From: Hyaloperonospora brassicae
Taxonomy: Eukaryota > Oomycota > Peronosporomycetes > Peronosporales > Peronosporaceae
Length of the DNA: 64,000 nucleotides
Direction: 5' to 3'
Assembly: GCA_947650285.1 (NCBI GenBank)
Contig: CANTFL010001211.1
Location: 744,001 to 808,000 of the forward strand
Below, piece after piece: positions 57,171 through 64,000 of the stretch (positions are counted from its first letter, which is position 1; each line of letters opens with the position of its first letter). Both the position numbers and the translations under genes were made by a program. Under the pieces are notes generated by a model. It saw nothing but the letters and a program-made list of their open reading frames with translations. It made no database searches and was not told the origin of the DNA.

Positions 57171-59203
57171 ATGAACATGTTGGATGATGAAGAGACCTTT
57201 CACGCCACGCGTGAAGGTTTTACCCAGTTTAGTGACATCGAATGGGGTGCGGTAGAACGAATGAGTTCTACCGTAGGCGAACTCGTCGTCAGCGCCATGT
57301 TGGAGTCTCTAGACAGAGACCAACAACATGCCGCTATAGCCGAGTTCATCCAAAGTGAACTTGTCGCCGAAAGGGAGAAAGTAGCCTTGCTTCACCAGCA
57401 AGGCTCTCAACAGGCCGAGCAGTTGAGAGAACTCGGTGCTCAACAGACAGAGCTGTTGAGACAGCAGCAATTCCATGCTGCTGTGGGCGGGACGGCGCAT
57501 GCGCGTCGTCCCGAGGTCATAAAAGTTGACATATTAAGTACAGTGGAGTCCCGGAAGACTCCCTGTTACTATGGTTTGTCGAACGCGACAGAGCCTTAAG
57601 GGCTCGTCGCGTCGAAGATGAGCAAATGAAACTCACATTTGCTCAGACCCACTTGGCAGGGCGTGCCAAAACTTGGTCCCTGGGACTCGAGAGTAGCGAC
57701 CCAAATGTGTCTAGGTCGCTAGATGACTTCAAGTCCCGGCTCAGACAAACGTTTGAGCCGCCACGGGCTGAGTTCAGGGCTCGTTCAGAGCTACTGAAAC
57801 TCAAGCAGGGTAAGCGTGATGTGCACGCTTACGCACAACATATACGACTCCTCGCGAGTAGTATAACTGCTAACCCAGTATATGAACACACGTTGATTAC
57901 GGTGTTCATGCAAGGGCTCGCAGAAGGGCCCGTCAGGAGCCACCTGTTCCGCCTTGAGCTGAATACGCTTGAAGAAGCAATATCAGCCACGGAACAGGAA
58001 GACTTTAGCATGAGACAGGCTCATGCTAGCTCAAACTCTTATCGTTCACCGAGACGACAAGAGATCGGAGGTCCGGAACCAATGGGCCTTTGCTATGTTG
58101 AGAGCGAGAGACCTCGCTCTTCAAACAACAAGCGATTGCAGAAGTGCAATCGCTGTCAGAAGTTAGGGCACTACGCATACGAGTGTAGTGATCCACGCCC
58201 AGTACCAAATAGTACTGAGCGAAATGGACGACCATTTGCCAGAAAGGGCAATGAGCGTGGATCCAGCGCTGTTGCGAAGCCGCACCAGCGAGACGGACCA
58301 TCAAAAAAATGGTCGGGTTCAGCAGGGGTGGAGCGCCCTACTGATCCAGCAACCTCAAGAGAATTTGCAAATCTCTTGACGAAATTTGCTCCAGATACAC
58401 AGTCACTGCGTGTCTCTGCACCTGGTGATGACGTTTCGCTCATCACCTTAAAGTTGGAAGCGACAAATGATTTGTCGCTTCGTGACCTAGTAGACTGTGG
58501 GGCGTCGAACAACTTTGTTCGTCGCCAGTCACTAGAGGGTCGTAAGCTCAAGTCCGTTGAGCGCGACATTCCCCTCACGAGGATGACGGTGCGCCTTGCA
58601 ACAGGCGCATCGATTACTGTTGAGAAACGTGTAGTAGGAATCCACTACACGTTAGAGGGCGAACAGTACGATGATTTCTTCATCGTATTGGATCTGGATG
58701 ACAAATTTGATGTCATCCTGGGATTACCTTGGATCAGAAAGTACGAGCCAAGGGTGAGCTGGCATCATCGATCCGTGAAGATGCCTGCCGCTTGTTCATC
58801 AGATGGCCATCTGATGAACATCTTGGAGCGTCCACAAGCATGTGGATGTTCTGCGAGTGAGTGCGATGGCCTCACTTGCGGTACGGTCGTTAGCACGACT
58901 GCACAAGATCACAGTGTAGTTGATCACTACACTGTGGAGCAAGCTCCCGGCGGCTGTACAGGAGTACAGGCTGCGCCAAGGGTCCACCACTCGAATAATT
59001 CGAGTGGACCGGGACATGGATGCATGCCTAGCGGGCAGCATCTTAGACAAAAGAAACCTGTTGCCTTCAAAGGGCAACATGGAAATCCTAGGTCGACTGG
59101 TGAGTCGACCGTAGACGATCGTTACCTGACAGGTGTTGCGCAGCCACTATTAGGAGACGTGGAGAAAAATAGTCCCCGCGTACTTAGGGAAGACGATCCT
59201 TAA
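57171..59203 (+). pseudogene. gag and protease of element 2, one frameshift
   Basis: The first frame (57171-57599) encodes the gag N-terminus with a Gln/Glu-rich coiled-coil stretch (residues about 60-105). The frame then shifts near 57540-57570; the second frame (to 59203) carries the capsid (LAGRAKTWSLGLE, TFEPPRAEF, KQGKRDVHAYAQH), one zinc knuckle CNRCQKLGHYAYEC (about 58145-58186) that binds the RNA, and an aspartic protease with DCGASNNFVRR (58493 on) and FDVILGLPWIRKY. The second frame is otherwise open for 525 codons. Past the protease the sequence is a poorly conserved linker. Confidence 0.88.
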
Positions 59204-59361
59204 GTGGTCAATGCTGATGGAGATAGTCCTCAGCTTCTTGTGGTTGTGACTTCTTAGTAGTAAACCGAGGGCTTGAACATCTTGGTCAATGACGGATAGA
59301 GCGTAGGCGCTTATACACTTGATCTGGTTTCTCCGCCAAGGCCAATTTTAAGATACCTCAA

Positions 59362-60506
59362 TTGCCAACGTTAAAACCAAAACCATTATCACGTGATCTG
59401 CGTAGTGGCAAGGTCATGCAGATCTACGTACTCGTCGCAGAGGAAGATTACGTCTTCATTATTCGATCGGCAACAGTATTTGCTGAGAATGAACGAGTTC
59501 TCAGCAGTTCATATATGGACGAAATCGTCAGGATGAGGAGACTCGGATTAAGAGGTATGCATGTCAATCTTGGGAGCCGCTCCAGGAAAATCCTTTGTTT
59601 AAGGATTTGATCGGATTCAAGGATGTATTCCCTGAATCCGTGCCTTGCGAGTCGCCTACGGACAAAGGCACTCGTCACGAGATCGATCTCAAACCGGGCT
59701 CGAAGTACTGTGTACTGAAGCAGTGGCCACCGCCTTGTGAACAAGTACTAGCGATCGATAGATTATTTACCAATAGCTTGGCCGCAGGCCATGTGGGGGA
59801 ACCAACTTCCCATCACAGCTCTCCGACGTTTAGTGAGAGATGTGTCACAGGAAGATGGCAGATAGTGCAAACATTCAACAAATTGAATGCTGCAACGGTA
59901 CCGGCTCAGACGCCGATACCGAGGAAGGACGTAATCATAGATGGTATGTCAAAGAGTACCATCTTCTCGTCCATGGATCTGATGGATGGATTCTATCAGA
60001 TCATCATGCGTGATCGGGACATCCCGTTCACAGCAGTGAGTACCCCCAAAGAGATGCTGTAGGAGTGGCTAGTTATGCCACAGGGGCTGAGCAATGCCCC
60101 TGCAACATTCAACTGATGGGTCACAAATCTGTTGAGACCGGTGCGAGACTTCGCACCGAGTTACTTCGACGATGTGTTTGTCCATAGCCGGGCTATGGAC
60201 GGAAAGACGGACGTTGAAGTTCACAGAACTCACGTTCGTCAGGTTCTTCAACTTATGCGCAAGCATAAGTTGTACGCAAACCTCAAGAAGTGTATATTCG
60301 CGGCTAGCGAAATACCACTCTTTGGGTGCATCGTGGGTAAACATGGTGTACGCTCCGATCCCGAAAAGATCAAGGCGATCACGGACTGGCCCGTTCCAGT
60401 CGATTTAAAGGGACTTCGTAAGTATCTTGGTCCAGCGGCGTACTTGCACAAGTACTCGCGCAACTATGCCGAGATGACGGTTCATCTTTCTTGTTTATTC
60501 AAATAA
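59362..60506 (+). pseudogene. Reverse transcriptase region of element 2, broken
   Basis: The visible order is DVFPESVPCE, LKPGSKYCVL (start of RT), FNKLNAATVPAQTPIPRKD, FSSMDLMDGFYQI (first catalytic Asp), MPQGLSNAPATF, and YFDDVFVHSR (60162 on) with the catalytic Asp pair, then KCIFAASEIPLFG and the connection. Stops at 60060-60062 (TAG), 60114-60116 (TGA) and 60504-60506 (TAA) interrupt it, and an earlier frame change lies near 59520-59560. The TGA and TAA are shared with element 1; the TAG is not (element 1 has TGG). Confidence 0.88.
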
Positions 60507-60564
60507 ATGTGAAGTGGTCATGGTACGCTGAATAACAGCGTTTCTTGAAGGTACAAAGAAAATC

Positions 60565-62235
60565 TTGATGCAATCGCCCATCTTGGCGATTTCAGATCAA
60601 GACAGACCATTCCATGTGGTATGTGACGCCAGAGATTTTGCAATTGGATGTGCGTCAATGCAGTTCGACGTAGATGGCGCGGAGCGCGTCATCTGTTATC
60701 AGTCGCGTCAGCTGCACGAAGATGAGCACAATTACCCAGTGCATGACAAGGAACTCCTTTCCATGAAGTATGGACTGGCTAAGTTCCGGGTCTATCTCTT
60801 GGAAGATAGACCGTTCATCGTCTATACCGACCATGCGTCACTACGCACGGCCGTAAACAGCCCACACCTCTCGCAAAAAATGGCGAGGTGGCTGTCTTTC
60901 TTCGCGGAGTACGACTTCTCCGTGGAGTATAAACCAGTACGACTAAACGTCGTCGCTGATGCGCTCTCGCGCCGGCCCGATTACGAGCCGGACGCACAAT
61001 TCAACAGTGAGGATAAGCCTACTGTCGCGACACTGTCAGTCAGTGTCCCGTCGTCAAGTTTACTTGACGACGTACGAAAGACATACGCGGAAGATAAGGA
61101 TCTTCTGCGATTGATTGATCATCTGGTGAATCCATCCAGTAAATCAATGAGGGATTTACCGGCTTTGTACCGATCCTCATCGGATCGGTATATCACACGC
61201 AACGGATTGCTGTACTATACATCTGTTGCCGACGACACGCCTCGTGTCGTCGTACCCGCTCATCATGATTTTTGTATACACATCATGTATGAGTGTCACG
61301 ATGCCCCAACAGGCGGCCATCGTGGTAGAGAAAAGACTTACCTCACGGTAAGTCGCGACTTTTACTGGCCACGCCAGTATCAGTTTGTCCGCAATTACAT
61401 ACGTGCTTGCGAGGTTTGTCAACGGGTGAAGCCTAGTCCTTCATCCCGTGCGTCATTGCAGCCTCTGCCTGTTCCGACAGAGTGCTGGCAGTCCGTTTCA
61501 ATGGACTTCGTCTTCGATTTTCCCGAAGACACTCACAAGAAAAATGGTATTCTTGTGTTTGTTGACCGATTCAGCAAGATGGTCCATCTCGCTGCTGTAA
61601 CTGAGAGGATCAAGGCTCAAGGTTGTGCTCGTGTCTTTCTCGACACGGTCTTTAGACTCCACTGGTTACCCCGTGAACTCGTATCCGACCGTGACCCTCG
61701 GTTCACGGCGGCATTTTGGCAAACCGTGTTCCGTTCTCTTGGAACACGATTGAAGATGTCTACTTCTGACCATCCCGAACCAGATGGTCAGACGGAACGT
61801 GCGAACCGTGTCCTCGATGAGATTCTTCGAGGATATGTCCACTCGTTTCCGAGTTGGAGCGAATTCCTTATAATGGTGGAATTCGCCATCAATAATTCGG
61901 TGCATGCTTCCACACAGCACATACCGTTTTACGTAAATGTCTTACGCCATCCACGTGTGCCCGCCCTTCTAGAGTGTGACTCTTGTATAAAGGGGGGAGG
62001 GACTCGCTCGATCAAAAACCGTTTTAGCTCTTGCTCATCACATGTCGGCGCTAACGTCGTCACGTATGATGCCGATGTCGATCAGGTCGACATCGATGAA
62101 GAATATCACCTCAATAATAGCGACAACGCTATTATTGACTCGGATGATGATGACGATGCTGGTATATTCAGCATCGTCAACGATTATTCCAGCGAGGAAG
62201 AAGAAAACTTCGCTGAAGAAGAAAACAACTCTTAG
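60565..62235 (+). CDS. RNase H and integrase region of element 2 (open 556-codon frame)
   Basis: RNase H: VVCDARDFAIGCA, HDKELLSMKYGLAKFRVYL, YTDHASL and ADALSRRP. Integrase: zinc domain with H..H..C..C (HDAPTGGHRGREKTY to CEVCQRVKP), then the core with Asp in SMDFVFDFPED, Asp in LVSDRDPRFTAAFW and Glu in DGQTERANRV, the D,D(35)E type. The frame ends in an unusual acidic stretch (DSDDDDDAGIFSIVND, SSEEEE). It is a domain piece of a formerly longer polyprotein; the frame before it is broken, so it has no proper start of its own. The acidic stretch sits between the core and the C-terminal integrase part found in the next frame. Confidence 0.85.
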   Translation: MMQSPILAISDQDRPFHVVCDARDFAIGCASMQFDVDGAERVICYQSRQLHEDEHNYPVHDKELLSMKYGLAKFRVYLLEDRPFIVYTDHASLRTAVNSPHLSQKMARWLSFFAEYDFSVEYKPVRLNVVADALSRRPDYEPDAQFNSEDKPTVATLSVSVPSSSLLDDVRKTYAEDKDLLRLIDHLVNPSSKSMRDLPALYRSSSDRYITRNGLLYYTSVADDTPRVVVPAHHDFCIHIMYECHDAPTGGHRGREKTYLTVSRDFYWPRQYQFVRNYIRACEVCQRVKPSPSSRASLQPLPVPTECWQSVSMDFVFDFPEDTHKKNGILVFVDRFSKMVHLAAVTERIKAQGCARVFLDTVFRLHWLPRELVSDRDPRFTAAFWQTVFRSLGTRLKMSTSDHPEPDGQTERANRVLDEILRGYVHSFPSWSEFLIMVEFAINNSVHASTQHIPFYVNVLRHPRVPALLECDSCIKGGGTRSIKNRFSSCSSHVGANVVTYDADVDQVDIDEEYHLNNSDNAIIDSDDDDDAGIFSIVNDYSSEEEENFAEEENNS

Positions 62236-62237
62236 CA

Positions 62238-63215
62238 GTGCACACGAAGCGCAATGAAAGACAAAACAAAGAGTCAGCAGAGATCTCCCTGTTGACTCGA
62301 GAGGCGGTAGTACGTTTCGTTCAGGACTCCATCGCAAATGCAGTGGACCGCCAGAAACGAAACGCAGACAAGAATGGAAGAGCAAATGTTCTTTTATTTA
62401 AAGTTAATGACCTAGTACTACTGTCTACGGTAAACTTGCCTGGACATGCAGTCACTAGTGTCGGCAGAAGTAAACTACTGCCGAAGTACATTGGGCCATT
62501 TCAATTGTTTCATCGCAAGGGAAATGCATACACACTCGAATTGCCACGTAAGATGCGCACGCATCCCACGTTTTACGTGGGGAGGCTCAGGCCGTACTGT
62601 CAGTACTAGCCTTCTTCTTCCGATGAAGATAGCCCCCACGTTCAAGAACATCCATCAAGTTCTTGCGCTCGCGCTCCAGACGATCCGTCTGGTCGCGCAG
62701 ATATGATACCTCGGAACTCAACCGAGATATCTCCCCGCGAGCTGTCGCCAGCTCGCCGAATAGGGAGCGGACATCCCGCTCGACCTGAAGCTGCGCTGTG
62801 GCATAATCGGCGCGATCCCTCGCCCGATCAGCCTCGTGATCCTTGCGGTTCTTCCGCACGGTATCAGTCAAAGCGTAGCGTCGGTCGCGCTCGTGCTTCA
62901 AGTCATCGCACAATTCATCGATTGCGCGATCCATCTCGTAAGGGTCGAGATGGTGAGCCGAATCATCTGGAGGAGGTCTTTCCTCCTCCACCACATCCTT
63001 TGGTGGATGCTCACGGTGGTCAACGCTTTCTAGTGGAGCGTATCTTGAATTATCGTGACGATTCAGGATCAAAGACGATCTACCTCGTCCAGTGGAGGGG
63101 GAATCCACCCTCTTGGAACAGCTGGGAGCCCCGCTCTCAGCTGTTGATGGATGTTGAAGGTCTCTTCCACCAGTATGACGAGACCCATCCGATGAGTCCT
63201 CGGGTCCATCGGTAA
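62238..63215 (+). pseudogene. C-terminal integrase part and chromodomain of element 2, interrupted by TAG
   Basis: The frame 62238-62609 holds the C-terminal integrase part (SIANAVDRQKRNADKNGR, KVNDLVLLSTVNL, KLLPKYIGPFQL, MRTHPTFYVGRLRPY), then TAG at 62607-62609. The same frame continues without another stop to 63215. Its end is a chromodomain (about 63024-63190): RFLVERIL, KTIYLVQWRGNPPSWNSWEP, VEGLFHQYDETHP. Chromodomains guide integration toward particular chromatin in chromoviruses. The linker between is Pro/Arg/Ser-rich. The stop is either a mutation or a read-through site. Confidence 0.82.
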
Positions 63216-64000
63216 ACACGCGCTTTTGGCGCTTGTAGACGGATTGCAAGTTTGCAATCCCGTCACGCATCTCAGCCGAGATGTGTGCCCTTCCCCAGGG
63301 CAAACTTAGAGAATACACGTCCCTATGTGCACGCTGCGAGTTGTCAGCACAACTCGCACAAGGGTCTCCCCATGTGAGGCAAGGAATGTCTGCCTCACTC
63401 GACAAACAGTGCAACCGGTACCTAGCACCGGTCGGCGTTCGCCTTTCGAACCTGAGGCGTGTCGCCTCAAGTTTCTTGAGCCACCCTTCTCGTCCAAAAT
63501 TCTTTACGTTTTGGACGAACGCGTTCCACGCAGCCAAAAGCGAGGCCTTGTCACGCTTTTGGTTGCCGTTGTACCATCGATGTCTAAGAAAGACATCGAG
63601 GAAAAAGTCTTCCTCAGCGCGAAAGTTCTTCGCGCTGGAACTCAAGCCGTGAAGATCAGTTGCATCGAATAAGAGTATTCGATGGTGTTGGCTTGTCTTG
63701 TGAGACAAGCTATTGATGAGACGTTCGGGCAAACGCCACGGCTTCGGCTCATCACGCTTTACAGTCGTACCTCTGTCGGTACTACGGCTCCCAGATTGAC
63801 GACGGCTCACGCCATCGTCATCACGCTTGCGCGAAGAGGCACGAGCCGGCGGTGGTAAGGAGTAATATTCCTCACCGCCCTGATCATCGTAATCAATGCC
63901 AAACAGACTGTGATGCAAATAACGAGTCCGTTCGTTCGGCAGTAGCCTTGGCGAATACTGAGGCGTCGCCGGTGATCGAGACGCCTCTGGAACATTGCCC
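62587..64000 (-). CDS. Antisense accessory protein (aORF) of element 2, N-terminus outside window
   Basis: On the minus strand the frame is open from the window edge (64000) to a stop at 62587-62589, at least 471 codons. Parts: N-terminal RSPAT..LPNERTR; HHSLFG and acidic DDQGGEE; a basic/Ser stretch; a conserved core (about 63745-63200) with LPERLINSLSHKTSQHHRIL, FRAEEDFF, HRWYNGNQKRDKASLLAAWN, NFGREGWLKKLE, RTPTGARYRL, CLTWGDPCASC, PWGRAHISAEMRDGIANLQ; a Pro/Ser linker; and a long Arg/Glu/Asp/Leu-rich C-terminus (AIDELCDDLKHERDRRYAL to DQTDRLERERKNLMDVL) that should form a coiled coil, ending in KKK. The core is shared with element 1. It faces the sense frames and overlaps the chromodomain. 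No family is recognised; a nucleic-acid- or protein-binding role is only a guess. Confidence 0.75.
   Translation of the reverse strand, partial: GNVPEASRSPATPQYSPRLLPNERTRYLHHSLFGIDYDDQGGEEYYSLPPPARASSRKRDDDGVSRRQSGSRSTDRGTTVKRDEPKPWRLPERLINSLSHKTSQHHRILLFDATDLHGLSSSAKNFRAEEDFFLDVFLRHRWYNGNQKRDKASLLAAWNAFVQNVKNFGREGWLKKLEATRLRFERRTPTGARYRLHCLSSEADIPCLTWGDPCASCADNSQRAHRDVYSLSLPWGRAHISAEMRDGIANLQSVYKRQKRVFTDGPEDSSDGSRHTGGRDLQHPSTAESGAPSCSKRVDSPSTGRGRSSLILNRHDNSRYAPLESVDHREHPPKDVVEEERPPPDDSAHHLDPYEMDRAIDELCDDLKHERDRRYALTDTVRKNRKDHEADRARDRADYATAQLQVERDVRSLFGELATARGEISRLSSEVSYLRDQTDRLERERKNLMDVLERGGYLHRKKKASTDSTA

Larger units (their letters stand above)
56734..64000 (+). mobile_element. Element 2: Ty3/gypsy chromovirus-type retrotransposon, 3' end outside window
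   Basis: It starts with a 393-bp LTR and primer site and continues with gag, zinc knuckle, protease, RT, RNase H, integrase and chromodomain on the plus strand, then an antisense frame on the minus strand to the window edge. The 3' LTR is not in the window. Element 1 has the same order with the opposite orientation, so this copy should end a few hundred bases past 64000. Sense frames contain at least three stops and several frameshifts. Confidence 0.92.

Noticed and set aside
63281..63652. Plus-strand frames across the antisense core in element 2
   Set aside because: They are the complement of the conserved antisense frame; their counterparts in element 1 are not conserved as protein.

Overview
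The window reads as nuclear DNA of an oomycete, most likely a Peronosporales species (Phytophthora or downy-mildew type). The reasons are compact genes with many short GT-AG introns of about 64-126 nt, often with a CTAAY branch site; a protein with CxxxxC..CxxxHGG repeats of the oomycete 'WRKY19-like' kind; a phospholipid:sterol acyltransferase; an ankyrin-plus-FYVE-like protein; and Ty3/gypsy chromoviruses. Exon borders were worked out by hand from reading frame, splice signals and family similarity. No database was searched.

Layout. Positions 1-19.7 kb form a gene-dense block: a 5'-truncated UDP-glycosyltransferase (+), a broken site-1 protease (+, three frameshifts), a SpoU/TrmH RNA methyltransferase (+, 4 exons), an ankyrin/FYVE-like protein (-), a family C69 peptidase (+, 3 exons), a PPPDE-PUL protein (+, 2 exons), S-formylglutathione hydrolase (+, 4 exons), a PSAT1-like acyltransferase (-, 7 exons) and the mitochondrial-type t6A enzyme OSGEPL1/Qri7 (-, 10 exons). 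Positions 19.7-27.0 kb are AT-richer and gene-free; they hold a worn LTR element and a clear 440-bp LTR. Positions 27.0-37.6 kb are a second gene island: a TFIIS-N/SAM/SPT2-like nuclear protein (+), prolyl iminopeptidase (+), a WRKY19-like CHGG-repeat protein (-), an uncertain small gene, a GC-rich minisatellite of about 115-bp units, and a Sfp-type phosphopantetheinyl transferase (-).

From 38.6 kb to the right edge the window is nearly all retrotransposon. Element 1 (38623-46356, minus strand) has two 442-bp LTRs and a 5-bp target duplication. A strongly decayed relative lies at about 46.7-51.1 kb (+). A stretch of unidentified decayed sequence lies at 51.1-56.7 kb. Element 2 (from 56734, +) runs off the window edge before its 3' LTR. 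Both better-preserved elements carry gag, zinc knuckle, protease, RT, RNase H, integrase and chromodomain regions in broken frames.

The most notable observation is an extra protein-coding frame on the OPPOSITE strand at the 3' end of the elements. In element 2 it is open for at least 471 codons up to the window edge, overlaps the sense-strand chromodomain region, and ends in a predicted coiled coil. Its counterpart in element 1 keeps a well-conserved central domain (tryptophan-rich, with a CxxxxxxCxxC cluster) although the sense frames of both elements are littered with stops, some at identical positions. This looks like a two-strand retrotransposon family with an antisense accessory protein.
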